NCBI RefSeq assembly: GCF_000482705.1
Contig: NZ_AXWO01000002.1
Coordinates: forward strand, 1-64,000
Reading direction: 5' to 3'
Length of the DNA stretch: 64,000 nt
From: Glycomyces arizonensis DSM 44726
Lineage (GTDB): Bacteria; Actinomycetota; Actinomycetes; Mycobacteriales; Micromonosporaceae
Part shown: in pieces, positions 18,487-26,206 of the stretch
Layout of the letters: each line of letters begins with the position of its first letter
How positions within the stretch are numbered: position 1 is the first letter of the stretch
Position numbers and translations under genes: made by a program
Notes under the pieces: model-generated
Told to the model about the DNA's origin: nothing
Databases searched by the model: none
Seen by the model: only the letters and a program-made list of their open reading frames with translations

Positions 18487-18534
18487 CGTGCACCACCTCT
18501 GCTCGTGTCTCTTCAATCCTGCCAGATTGACAAG

Positions 18535-18548
18535 TGGGCAGATGCCCA
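18535..18548. promoter_or_regulatory. Candidate TetR operator
   Basis: TGGGCA-GA-TGCCCA is a perfect inverted repeat in the divergent gap. A further AGTGGGCA half-site sits at 18554-18561, right before the methyltransferase ATG. The position fits autoregulation plus control of the neighbour. Confidence 0.6.
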
Positions 18549-18562
18549 TTTAGAGTGGGCAC

Positions 18563-19381
18563 ATGACCACTAGGCCATCGAACCAGCTCCCTGAAGTACA
18601 CCGCGCCCGCGATGCCGCCGAATCCTTCGGCGTCGACGCCGCGCGCTACGACCGCACGCGCCCCACCTACCCGGCCGAGATGATCGACCGCCTCGCCGCC
18701 GCGGCCCCCGGGCGCGACGTGCTCGACGTCGGCTGCGGCACCGGCATATCCTCGCGCCTGCTCCAGGAAGCGGGCTGCCGCGTGCTCGGCCTCGACGTCG
18801 ATGAGCGCATGGCCGAGTTCGCCAGGGGCAAGGGCCTTGAGGTCGAAGTGGCGAAGTTCGAGGAATGGGAGGCGAAGGGCCGCACCTTCGATGCCGTGGT
18901 CGCCGCCCAGACCTGGCACTGGGTCGACCCGGTGGCGGGAGCGGCGAAGGCGGCGGAGGTGCTGCGCCCCGGCGGCCTCCTGGCCACGGTGTGGAACGTC
19001 GCGCAGCCGCCGCTGGACATGAGCAAGGCCTTCGCGGAGGCGAGCATCCAGGTCTTGCCGCCGCAGATGGCCGAGATGTTCAAGAAGTCGGGCGTCGAGA
19101 AGTCCGCGCTGGAGGGCTACCAGGTCATGTTCGACAACGCGGTGCGCGGCATCCGGGAGGCGGGCGGCTACACGGAGCCGGTCGAGTGGCGGACCGCCTG
19201 GGAGCACGAGTACACCCGGGACGAGTGGCTCGATCAGCTGCCGACCGGCGGCATCTACACCAGGCTCCCGAAGCCGAAGCTCGACCAGTTGCTGGAGGCC
19301 ACTGGAAGGGTGATCGACGAGGCGGGAGGCGCCTTCACCGTCCAGTACACGACGGTGGCGGTGACGGCCGTCCGCTCCTAG
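18563..19381 (+). CDS. Class I SAM-dependent methyltransferase
   Basis: This 272-residue methyltransferase has a Rossmann fold of the Methyltransf_11/25 type. Motif I is VLDVGCGTGISSRLL (about residues 53-67). It is followed by the acidic strand end VLGLDVDERM, FDAVVAAQTWHWVDP and LRPGGLLATVWN. Such proteins methylate small molecules; the acceptor is not visible. ATG 18563 has no Shine-Dalgarno sequence, and the transcript may be nearly leaderless. It is likely under control of the divergent TetR gene. Confidence 0.85.
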   Translation: MTTRPSNQLPEVHRARDAAESFGVDAARYDRTRPTYPAEMIDRLAAAAPGRDVLDVGCGTGISSRLLQEAGCRVLGLDVDERMAEFARGKGLEVEVAKFEEWEAKGRTFDAVVAAQTWHWVDPVAGAAKAAEVLRPGGLLATVWNVAQPPLDMSKAFAEASIQVLPPQMAEMFKKSGVEKSALEGYQVMFDNAVRGIREAGGYTEPVEWRTAWEHEYTRDEWLDQLPTGGIYTRLPKPKLDQLLEATGRVIDEAGGAFTVQYTTVAVTAVRS

Positions 19382-19507
19382 AACGCCCCGCTCTTACCCA
19401 ACGCCGATCGGTGATCGCGCGAAACCGTCCGCATGAGGGTGCAAACGGCCGGACGCCGCGTTCAGAAAACACTTTCGGCTTCGGCCTGCCCGTGGCAGGA
19501 TCGACGG

Positions 19508-19888
19508 ATGCTGAAACTCACCGATTTCATCATCGACTGCCCGGACCCGATGGAGCTGGCGAGGTTCTACTCCGAAGTAGTGGGCCGCCCGGTCAAGGAG
19601 GACAGCGACGACGACTGGGCCGGCATCACCTACGGAGAGGTCGAGCTGGCCTTCCAGCGGGTAGACGACTACCACGCCCCGACCTGGCCGAGCAGCGAGC
19701 ACCCCAAGCAGTACCACCTCGACTTCGAGGTGGACGAATTCGGGCCCGAGCAGCGCCGCGTCACCGAACTGGGCGCGACGCTGCGGCAGAACTTCATCAA
19801 CGACAAGGGATACGGCTGGCAGGTCTACACCGACCCGATCGGCCACCCCTTCTGCCTGTGCCGCAACCCCGGCGCGGTGTGGCCCTAG
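19508..19888 (+). CDS. VOC-family (glyoxalase/bleomycin-resistance-like) protein
   Basis: This 126-residue single-domain VOC protein has two beta-alpha-beta-beta-beta modules. The N-terminal DFIIDCPDPMELARFYSEVV and C-terminal YTDPIGHPFCLCRNP are the usual signatures of the Glyoxalase_6-type group common in actinobacteria. The substrate is unknown. ATG at 19508 gives the normal length; the in-frame upstream ATG at 19433 would add an unrelated tail. It is a stand-alone gene. Confidence 0.8.
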   Translation: MLKLTDFIIDCPDPMELARFYSEVVGRPVKEDSDDDWAGITYGEVELAFQRVDDYHAPTWPSSEHPKQYHLDFEVDEFGPEQRRVTELGATLRQNFINDKGYGWQVYTDPIGHPFCLCRNPGAVWP

Positions 19889-19942
19889 GAGTTCACGACG
19901 GCCGTGGGCGGTTACCTGCCTCGGTGATCACCCGCGGCCCAT

Positions 19943-20239
19943 TCATCCGTCGCAGGTGCGGATGATGGAGTCCTTGCGGCGCCAGAGGTCGGTGGCGAAG
20001 TCGAGGACGGCGAGGGTGCGGGCGGGATCGTCCTGGTGGAGCCAGGCGAGGTTGTCGGGTGCGGCGACCAGGCGTGGGAGGCCGTCGAGGTGGGTGACCC
20101 GGCCGATGAGGGCAGGTTCGGTCTCGACGAAGGTCACGCGCAGGGAGGACTGCCGCCAGATCCAGGCGAAGGCCAGGTCGCAGCCGTCGATCTCGCGGTA
20201 GCCGAATACCGGGAGCTTGTCGACGAAGTGCAGGCTCAT
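19943..20239 (-). CDS. Small protein of unknown function, third gene of a micro-operon
   Basis: This is a 98-residue protein starting MSLHFVDKLPVFGYREIDGC. It reads as a compact mixed alpha/beta protein with Trp-rich segments (FAWIWRQSS, WLHQDDP, LWRRKDS) and no signal peptide or membrane helix. I do not recognise the family. Its ATG overlaps the stop of the preceding gene (ATGA), which strongly supports translation and a shared function with the two upstream small genes. Confidence 0.6.
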   Translation of the reverse strand: MSLHFVDKLPVFGYREIDGCDLAFAWIWRQSSLRVTFVETEPALIGRVTHLDGLPRLVAAPDNLAWLHQDDPARTLAVLDFATDLWRRKDSIIRTCDG

Positions 20240-20517
20240 CCGTCCACCTCCGCCTCGTGCTGCGCGGCGTGCAACCAGATCCCGGCGGCGTGCTCCTTGG
20301 CCACGCGCCGCAACGCGGGGGACCACTCGGCCCGGTACAGGTGCAGGCGCGAGAACGGCGACCCGATCCGGTTGATATACCCCAGATCCACCACAGGCTC
20401 AGGAGAGATGCGACGCAGCCGCACCGAAGTGGTAGACCTCCCGACAACCTGGTAGACCTCGATCCGCCGATGCTCCAGGTTGAACCGCCCGAGAACGATG
20501 CGTTCAGGGTTGGTCAT
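20236..20517 (-). CDS. Small protein of unknown function, second gene of a micro-operon
   Basis: This is a 93-residue basic protein starting MTNPERIVLGRFNLEHRRIE. It contains a beta-rich first half (EVYQVVGRSTTSVRLRRI) and a helical second half (WSPALRRVAKEHAAGIWLHA). No known family is recognised. It overlaps both neighbours by 4 bp (ATGA junctions), so the three genes at 19943-20765 form one translationally coupled unit. Confidence 0.6.
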   Translation of the reverse strand: MTNPERIVLGRFNLEHRRIEVYQVVGRSTTSVRLRRISPEPVVDLGYINRIGSPFSRLHLYRAEWSPALRRVAKEHAAGIWLHAAQHEAEVDG

Positions 20518-20765
20518 GCGGCACCACCCCACGAGAAACCGATGAGGTTGGCGAGGACGCCGCGAAGCGAAGGAGAGCTGAGGCACGAAGCGAGCAGCTT
20601 CACCGCCGAACGCCGCTGCGGGCAGCCGTGAGCGCCCCACTTGTGGTGGCACCACTCGCACCGCAAGCGGCCGAGACCGAACCAGGTCCGGTACGGCTGG
20701 TGGAGTTCCAGGTCGATTTTGACCGAGGCGGGAACCGGGTCTTGGGGTAGGCTGAAGCCAACCAT
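20514..20765 (-). CDS. Small zinc-finger-like protein, first gene of a micro-operon
   Basis: This is an 83-residue protein. The centre RLRCEWCHHKWGAHGCPQRR has a CxxC pair followed by His, His and Cys, which looks like a small treble-clef or zinc-ribbon site. No enzyme motif is visible. GAGAGG lies 10 nt before the ATG at 20765. It leads the three-gene unit ending at 19943. A strong hairpin sits in the leader just upstream (20789-20834). The function is unknown. Confidence 0.6.
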   Translation of the reverse strand: MVGFSLPQDPVPASVKIDLELHQPYRTWFGLGRLRCEWCHHKWGAHGCPQRRSAVKLLASCLSSPSLRGVLANLIGFSWGGAA

Positions 20766-21088
20766 GGGAGGTTTCCTCTCTGGTGAGGGGCGGGCTGCCG
20801 ACACTTGTTTGCCGACTAGGGACGGCAGCCCGCCGCGTTTCGGTATTCGTTTGGCGCGTGCTGGATACACGCGTGCTGAAACTCTTGCACATCATTTGGC
20901 GCCTCGCAACTTACGACACGCTAACGGTCCAAAAGCGTCTAGAGACCGCCGTCACACCAGCCTAATCACGTTGGTGCGGAACGGAACAAGGATGTCCGTC
21001 GCCTTGAACGACTCTTCTTGTTGGATCCGCTCTCCGCAGCGGTGGAGCTCAGATTGGGCGATAGGGTCCGGTGTGGAGGTGTGCGGGG
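20766..21088. promoter_or_regulatory. Divergent gap with a strong leader hairpin (20789-20834)
   Basis: This 323-bp gap carries no convincing gene. On the minus strand, 24 nt before the small-gene operon start, arms GGCGGGCTGCCG (20789-20800) and CGGCAGCCCGCC (20823-20834) pair over 12 bp with a 22-nt loop, a possible attenuator or RNA-stability element. The remainder, of lower GC than the genes, should contain the promoters for the micro-operon and for the Nudix gene, but I cannot fix them. Confidence 0.5.
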
Positions 21089-21556
21089 ATGAGTTTCCGG
21101 CTGGCGGCGTATGCCGTGTGCGTTGAGGACGGGCGGGTGTTGCTCGCCAGATATGTTCCAACGACCGGCGAGGACCACTGGACCCTTCCAGGAGGCAAGG
21201 TCGAGCACGCGGAGGATCCGTTCGATGCGGTGATCCGGGAGGTAGCGGAGGAGACCGGCTGCGATGCTGTGGTCGAGCGGCTGCTGGGGGTGGACTCGAG
21301 GGTGATCCCCGCAGCGGACGCGCGTGCCGGAATCGAGCACCAGAATGTCGGCATCTTCTACCAGGTCACCATCACTGGTGGTCAGCTCCGACCCGAGGTG
21401 GACGGCGATATCGCCGAGTCGGTCTGGACCCCCCTCCCCGAGGTTGCCCGTCTGCCTCGTTCGGGACTGGTCGACATCGGCCTAGCCTTGGCGCAGGCGC
21501 TCCCGGTAACCGGGCACGTCGCTCCCGTCCCGGTGGGTGGCTTGATCCAGCACTGA
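21089..21556 (+). CDS. Nudix hydrolase
   Basis: This 155-residue enzyme hydrolyses a nucleoside diphosphate linked to another group. The Nudix box is complete: GGKVEHAEDPFDAVIREVAE followed by ETGC, matching Gx5Ex7REUxEExGU. The start MSFRLAAYAVCVEDGRVLLA is typical of the MutT-like group. The substrate (damaged nucleotide, nucleotide sugar or other) cannot be told. ATG 21089 follows a GGGG-rich site; an in-frame ATG at 21071 is less likely. Confidence 0.85.
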   Translation: MSFRLAAYAVCVEDGRVLLARYVPTTGEDHWTLPGGKVEHAEDPFDAVIREVAEETGCDAVVERLLGVDSRVIPAADARAGIEHQNVGIFYQVTITGGQLRPEVDGDIAESVWTPLPEVARLPRSGLVDIGLALAQALPVTGHVAPVPVGGLIQH

Positions 21557-21809
21557 GATGCCACTGGCATCGACCGTCCGCTACCAGAACGAGTGATGCT
21601 CGGTGTTGGTAATCGGCGCTGAGGGTGCGCCAGGTAATCTTGATGAGTGTCATTTGCGGCAGCGAAGCACCTCGCGGCGGGGCTTGCCCTCATCGATAAC
21701 CTTGGGTCATGACGCTGTTCCGTGAGGCCGGACCCGACGACTTCGAGTCGATCTTGCGGCTCTTGTGCTGCCCCGGCCTCGAACCGGTCGGTCAGGAGCA
21801 GGAGCACGA

Positions 21810-22181
21810 ATGAGCAGCACCGCAGGCACCGCACCGACCGAACAAGACCGGCCGCCGATTACCGTCATCTGCGGCAGCACCCGCTTCATGGAGGCCATGG
21901 CCGATGCCGACCGGGCCCTGACCTGGCGGGGCCGCATCGTGGTGAAACCCGGCTGCGACATGAAGGCACCGCACCCGCTATGGGCCGACCCTGCCGAAGC
22001 GGACGCGGGGAAGGCCCGGCTGGACGCGCTGCACCGGGCCAAGATCCGCCTCGCCGACGACGTCCTCGTGGTCGGCCCCTACATCGGCGACTCCACCCGC
22101 GCCGAGATCGTGTACGCCCGCTCCCTCGGCAAGCCGGTGCGCTTCACGCACCCCGAAGTCGATCCAGCGCTCGCTGAATAG
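21810..22181 (+). CDS. SLOG/nucleoside 2-deoxyribosyltransferase-like protein
   Basis: This is a 123-residue protein with the Rossmann-like start TVICGSTRFMEAMADADRAL and the later nucleotide-binding turn VVGPYIGDSTRAEIVYARSL, as in small deoxyribosyltransferase/SLOG proteins that bind or cleave nucleotides. Such short versions are common in phage-related and actinobacterial accessory regions. AGGAG precedes the ATG. It is followed 7 bp later by a small gene on the same strand. Confidence 0.65.
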   Translation: MSSTAGTAPTEQDRPPITVICGSTRFMEAMADADRALTWRGRIVVKPGCDMKAPHPLWADPAEADAGKARLDALHRAKIRLADDVLVVGPYIGDSTRAEIVYARSLGKPVRFTHPEVDPALAE

Positions 22182-22188
22182 GAATGCC

Positions 22189-22389
22189 ATGCCTGGCCGG
22201 ACGTCGACCAGCCGCATCAGAATCCGCGGCACACCCGAGCTGACCCAGGCCGTCCATGATCACCTGGCCGAGCGGTTCACGACCGTCTCCCCCAGCGGCG
22301 ACCTGGAGCGGTCCGACCGCAGTGGCCGCGCCTTCTTCGACCGGTACCTGGTCATCGCCGAGACCGGCAGCGAGGACGATCGCGACTGA
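22189..22389 (+). CDS. Small hypothetical protein
   Basis: This is a 66-residue protein starting MPGRTSTSRIRIRGTPELTQ. A short helix (AVHDHLAERF) is followed by a polar C-terminus rich in Asp and Glu. No family is recognised. The 7-bp gap to the SLOG-like gene suggests the same transcript. Confidence 0.5.
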   Translation: MPGRTSTSRIRIRGTPELTQAVHDHLAERFTTVSPSGDLERSDRSGRAFFDRYLVIAETGSEDDRD

Positions 22390-22401
22390 GCGACTCCATC
22401 C

Positions 22402-22728
22402 TCACTGCACCAATCGCAACCGCCAACGCCGACGGCGGCACCGAAATCGGTGCCGCCGTCGGCAGATCCGCACGCGAATGTAGTGGTCCTTCTGTACCTG
22501 CCGGATGAACTCGATGGCGCGGTCCTCGGACAATGCCGAGTCCGCCAGCAGACGATAGGCGTCGTCATACTTCGTGACAAACGCCGGGTCATTGCGGTAT
22601 AGTCCCTCGCCCATCAGTTCCAGGTAGACGACCCCGAATCCAGGGGCCACATCGAACCGCAGCAGCTTGAACGAGCAGGTCATCGCCGGAGTGACCCCGG
22701 AGCTGTTGGGGATGACGCGCAGGTCCAC
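22402..22728 (-). pseudogene. Remnant of an XRE-DUF5753 regulator (C-terminal fragment)
   Basis: The reading frame carries TCSFKLLRFDVAPGFGVVYL and LADSALSEDRAIEFIRQVQK, which match the end of the DUF5753 domain of actinobacterial XRE regulators (usually about 280 residues). The helix-turn-helix and most of the domain are missing. The 5' side runs straight into the degenerate repeat array at 22746, and the 3' side ends in an Arg-rich tail unlike the family. It is most likely a decayed fragment. Confidence 0.6.
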
Positions 22729-22745
22729 ATGGTCGCGCTCGGGTA

Positions 22746-23555
22746 GGGCTTCAGTCGGTCAGCGACCGCGAGGCAGGAAGGGGCTGGGGCTGTCCCTGTG
22801 TCCTCGGGGTCGTTGCCGGTTGCGCTTCAAGCGGGCAGCGACAAAGACGGGAGTGGAGGGGCGGGGTGGGTTCTCGAAGACGGCATGCCGTTTCCGAAGT
22901 TATCCACAGGCTCAGAAACTTTTCCTTGACCGGTTTTGGGGCGTCTGTCAGGCTGGCGAGGACTTTCGTGGTGTGCAGGACGGCGGCGGGTGGGTACAGA
23001 GGGGCGGGGTAGCGCCCCCAGGGGCGCCCGCCGGGCGCCCTGGAGCCGCGCGGGTGTCTCGGTGCAGGGGTCGGTCGGTGGTCTTGGGGTTGTCTCTTCG
23101 GTTGGGTTTCAGGCGAGTCAGTGACCGTGAGGGAGGAGGAGATCGGAGCGGCACGGTGTCTTCGGGGCATCTTCGGTCGGGCTTCAATCGGTCAGCGACC
23201 ACGGGGTGGAAGAGAGCTGGGGCTGTCGCGGTGTCTCCGGAGTCGCCTTCAGTCCGGCTTCAGACCAGCAGCGACCGCGAGGTAGGAGAGAGCCGGGGTC
23301 GGTCGGTGTCTCGGGGGTGGTGTTCGGTTGGGCTTCAGGCGGATCAGCGATGGAAGGTGGAGGAGGGGTTGGGGTGGCCTGTCGGCGTGGAGGTGCGCTC
23401 GGGTGGGGGTTCAATCGATCGGCGACCGCGAGGTGAGTGGGGCTTGGGTCGGTCAGTGTCCTTGGGGTCGTTGCCGGTTGGGCTTCAGGCGTGTCATCGA
23501 TGAAGAGGTGAGTGGGTGCCGGGGTGGTCGGTCGGGGTGGGGGTGGGTCGGTGGG
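22746..23555 (+). repeat. Array of degenerate ~75-bp repeats, left flank of the 13E12 gene
   Basis: Units begin with a GGGCTTCA-like motif and continue with a CGGTCAGCGACCGCGAGG-like block. Starts are seen at 22746, 22822, 23104, 23179, 23255, 23330, 23406 and 23480, spaced 74-76 bp except where the inverted-repeat arm (22822-23020) intervenes. The units are diverged and keep no common reading frame. The same unit type occurs on the opposite strand to the right of the 13E12 gene. Confidence 0.7.
22822..23020 (+). repeat. Left arm of a long imperfect inverted repeat flanking the 13E12 gene
   Basis: The arm contains GCGCTTCAAGCGGGCAGCGA, GACGGGAGTGGAGGGGCGGG, a DnaA-box-like TTATCCACA (22900-22908), TTGACC (22926-22931), CAGGCT (22949-22954) and GAGGACTTTCGTGGTGTGCA. 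All recur in the same order on the minus strand at 25912-26207. The right arm is about 100 bp longer because it has extra 33-bp box repeats. Confidence 0.75.
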
Positions 23556-23592
23556 CTCCGCCTGGTTCGCTTCCTTCTTGGGGTGTGGCGGC

Positions 23593-23617
23593 GGGGGGGG
23601 GGGTCTGGGGGGGGGGG
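23593..23617 (+). repeat. Two G11 tracts separated by TCT
   Basis: Eleven G, then TCT, then eleven G, followed by TTT and GGGG. The tracts could form a G-quadruplex on the plus strand or slip during replication. They lie 57 bp beyond the 13E12 stop codon, so they would be C-tracts in its transcript. Such runs are also prone to sequencing error. Confidence 0.8.
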
Positions 23618-23673
23618 TTTGGGGCCTGGGCAGGGGGAAGGGCTCGAACCCGCTGGGGATTCGAGCTGAGCGC

Positions 23674-25362
23674 CTATGGGTGCTCTGTCCCCGCCGCAGT
23701 GGCCTGCGGCGGGCAGGGTAAGAAGGGAACGGGGTCATCCGTCCCAGTGGTGCCGGTCACTCCTACTGGTGTCAGGGTCTCCCGGTCAGCTGGGGGTGAG
23801 GTCTGCTCGTCTTCGCCTGCCGTGCCCGGCTCAGTTCCGTCTACTGTGTCCTGTCCGGGTGTGCCGGTCGCCTCCTGCCTGGCGGCTGGTGTGGCGAAGC
23901 GGGCGCGTACCCGTGCTCGGGCGGCTTTGATGTCGGTTTCGAGGTGTGCTTGTTCGATCTGTTCGGCGGTCTCGCCCAGGTCGGCTGTGATGCCTGGTCC
24001 CCATTCTTCGGGGTAGAGCCCGGTGGGGAAGATGTTCGCGGCGTCGGTCTGGAAGTCGAGGTCGAGGTCGGCGTCGGTGCGGTAATCACTGCACCCGCAC
24101 CGCAGATCCGGGTCGGTCTCGGTGTCCTCGTGGCCGTCGTGGTGGACGATCAACGCCTGCCCGGGGCCGGTCTTCTCAATCGACCACCCATTGGTGTGGA
24201 TGCGGCCGTGGTGGAATCGGCATAGGAGGATCAGGTTCTCGGCTGTCGTGGATCCGCCGTCGGCCCAGTGGGTGAGGTGGTGGGCTTCGGTCCATTGGAC
24301 CGGGAGGTGACAGCCCGACCAGGCACAGCCGAAGGGCTGTTCGAGTTCGAGCTTGCGGCGGAGGGCGGTGGTGGGGAGGCGTTCGGCCCGCCCGAGTTCG
24401 ATCGCTTCGCCGGTGGTGTAGTTGAACACCGAGGGGATGATCTTCGCCTCGCATGCGAGCAGGCGGGCCTTGGCGACACTGATCGGCTTGCCTTCGAGCA
24501 TGGGGACCCTGCCGGTGTCGTGCCCGGCGAGGGTGTCGGTGTCGACGGTGAGGTTGAGGTGGCAGGTTTCGCCGTGTCGGGTGGGGGCCTTGGGGTCGTT
24601 GGCGTAGACCGTCAGCATCTGGTGCAGCGCTTCGGCCCGCCGGTTCGCCGCCGGAGGCAGGACGCCGTCGTCGTCGACCTCGTCTTGCCTGGGGGGTGGG
24701 GTGGCGGTGGTCAGGAGTTTGGCGAACATGGCGCCGGTGTCGGCGGTGAGGAGGCCCGAGAGGATCCACATGCCGTTGTCGGTCTCGGTCAGATCCACGC
24801 GTTGGAGGGATGCTTGTCCGAGCCCGTCGAGCAGTTCCTCACCCGAATCCAAGGCCGCTTCGAGTTCGTTGAGGTGGGCGTGGACGTCTCGCACGGTGGT
24901 GTGTTGGCAGTACTGGGCGATCAGGTGCTCGGGGGTCGCGCACAGCACCGAGGGGTTGAAGGGGGAGGGGACCGGCTCGCGGTAGGGGGTCTTGGCGTAC
25001 ACGCGGAGGGCTTGGGTGGCGTCCAGGCGCCTGACCGCGGCAGCGACCGCATCGATGCGGGCGGCACCGGAGGTGGCGGCCTCGGCCAGGATGGTGAACT
25101 TGCGGGCGAGGCGGGCGATGGCCGCCAGATCGGCCGCCACCCGGGTGTGGAAGTCGAAGGTCTCGACCAGCCACGCCCGCAAAGCCGAGAACCCGTCCAC
25201 ATCCCGGTGGATGTTCCACGCCCTGGCTTCGATGACATCGGCCAGGACCTTCGCATGCACGCCGTTGATCAGGGCGGCGGCCTCATCAAGGTGTGCATGG
25301 ATGGCTGCCGAGCGCTCGGTCCGCTCCTGGCGGCTGGGCTTCCTCGCTGCGCTGGTGGCCAT
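23674..25362 (-). CDS. DUF222-HNH endonuclease-like protein (13E12 repeat family)
   Basis: This 562-residue protein has an N-terminal helical DUF222 domain (about residues 20-330) and an HNH nuclease site: CAWSGCHLPVQW, EAHHLTHWADGGSTTAENL, LLCRFHHGRIHTNGW (about residues 340-390), with the zinc cysteines and catalytic His-His in place. The Thr/Pro-rich acidic tail of about 120 residues is probably disordered. The family is multicopy in actinobacteria and known from the mycobacterial REP13E12 repeats; its role is unsettled. It sits inside an inverted-repeat and ~75-bp repeat framework. A promoter-like element in the right arm points toward it from about 600 bp upstream. Confidence 0.9.
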   Translation of the reverse strand: MATSAARKPSRQERTERSAAIHAHLDEAAALINGVHAKVLADVIEARAWNIHRDVDGFSALRAWLVETFDFHTRVAADLAAIARLARKFTILAEAATSGAARIDAVAAAVRRLDATQALRVYAKTPYREPVPSPFNPSVLCATPEHLIAQYCQHTTVRDVHAHLNELEAALDSGEELLDGLGQASLQRVDLTETDNGMWILSGLLTADTGAMFAKLLTTATPPPRQDEVDDDGVLPPAANRRAEALHQMLTVYANDPKAPTRHGETCHLNLTVDTDTLAGHDTGRVPMLEGKPISVAKARLLACEAKIIPSVFNYTTGEAIELGRAERLPTTALRRKLELEQPFGCAWSGCHLPVQWTEAHHLTHWADGGSTTAENLILLCRFHHGRIHTNGWSIEKTGPGQALIVHHDGHEDTETDPDLRCGCSDYRTDADLDLDFQTDAANIFPTGLYPEEWGPGITADLGETAEQIEQAHLETDIKAARARVRARFATPAARQEATGTPGQDTVDGTEPGTAGEDEQTSPPADRETLTPVGVTGTTGTDDPVPFLPCPPQATAAGTEHP

Positions 25363-25660
25363 GTCACACCTCCTCGGTTCGTTCAGGCCTTCCGTTTCGG
25401 CTGGTTCGTGCTATACACCAATGATCCCAGGTCAGGGCCGGTTCGTCATCACCCGAAGGAGGCGAAAGGTTTCATGTTTCGGCCCCAACCCCCATGCCCG
25501 CCAAGGCAACAGATCGACCCGCATAAGTACTCCGCAAGGGGACAGGCGGGCCTCAGTGTCGAAGAAGGGGCAGGGGTGGAGGTCTCGTCTTTGTCGCCGC
25601 CCGCTTGAAGCCGTACCAAAAGGGACCCCACCGCCGAAGAGGGACGGAAACGAGCACGCC

Positions 25661-25775
25661 CGTCTTTGTCGCTGCCGCAGCGCACCGCAACCCTCCACGG
25701 CACCGATCCCGCCAATGAACGAAGGGCCATTGCCGGGCTCCCCAGGCGCCGTCCCCGATCATGCGGGACGGGAAC
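25661..25775. repeat. Direct repeat, copy 1 (second copy at 26406-26515)
   Basis: This stretch shares with 26406-26515 the ordered blocks CGTCTTTGTCGC, CAGCGCACCG, TGATCCCGCCA or CGATCCCGCCA, and CCATTGCCGGG followed by TCCCCAGGCGC. The spacing of about 745 bp suggests a duplication that included one set of ~75-bp units. The gap 25363-25660 shows no gene. Confidence 0.6.
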
Positions 25776-25978
25776 GGCCACCCCCACCGATCGACCAACG
25801 AGGCCGTTCGGCCAACGGCGCCGTTCGGCCAGCAACCGCGATCGCCAGGCAGTGATGGTTGGTAAGCGTCGATGTTCGACTCGTAACCCCACGCTGGGCG
25901 CCCGTGGGGCGCCGGGGGCGCTACTCCGCCCCTCTGTACCCGCCCGCCGCCGTCCTGCACACCACGAAAGTCCTCGCC

Positions 25979-26007
25979 AGCCTGACAGAGGGCCGAAAAC
26001 CGGTCAA
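25979..26007 (-). promoter_or_regulatory. Promoter-like element conserved in both inverted-repeat arms
   Basis: On the minus strand, TTGACC (26002-26007), a 17-bp spacer and CAGGCT (25979-25984). The left arm has the same pair and spacing at 22926-22954 on the plus strand. The two would transcribe toward each other across the 13E12 locus. Retention of both boxes and the spacing despite changes in the spacer suggests selection. Confidence 0.5.
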
Positions 26008-26024
26008 GGAAAAGTTTTTCGGCC

Positions 26025-26132
26025 TGTGGATAACTCCCGACGGCGGCGCGCTGGGCCTGTGGACAACTCCCCGTGGCCGCGTGCGGGGCCTGTGGACAAC
26101 TCACCGAGATGGCGTGGTCCACCTGCGGATAC
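26025..26132 (-). repeat. Four DnaA-box-like sites at exact 33-bp spacing
   Basis: Plus-strand sites are TGTGGATAA (26025-26033), TGTGGACAA (26058-26066), TGTGGACAA (26091-26099) and a degenerate TGCGGATAC (26124-26132). Read on the minus strand the intact ones are TTATCCACA and TTGTCCACA, the latter being the actinobacterial DnaA-box form. The flanking bases CAGGC also repeat, so the unit is a 33-bp tandem repeat. Confidence 0.7.
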
Positions 26133-26206
26133 TTGGGGAACGGCGTGCCGCCTTCGACGACCCACCCCGCCTCTCCACTCCCGCCTTTGTCCCGCCGGCT
26201 TGAAGC

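Noticed and set aside
22667-23503. Plus-strand open frame of 278 codons in the left repeat array
   Set aside because: Composition is Gly/Arg/Ser-rich and changes frame between repeat units; no ribosome site or family.
22746-23555. CRISPR array
   Set aside because: The ~75-bp units are diverged along their whole length and show no short identical repeats separated by unique spacers; no cas genes are in the window.
23640-23675. Possible tRNA 3' end (GGCTCGAACCCGCTGGGGATTCGAG)
   Set aside because: The T-arm-like look is not followed or preceded by an acceptor, D or anticodon arm that can pair.
25553-26122. Minus-strand open frame of 189 codons with an 11-residue repeat (SCPQA...)
   Set aside because: The repeat simply reflects the 33-bp DNA unit; the frame crosses promoter-like DNA and has no known domain.
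26025-26132. Chromosomal or plasmid replication origin
   Set aside because: The DnaA-box-like array lacks a neighbouring dnaA, dnaN, rep or par gene and an AT-rich unwinding region, and is part of a repeat duplicated around a 13E12 gene.
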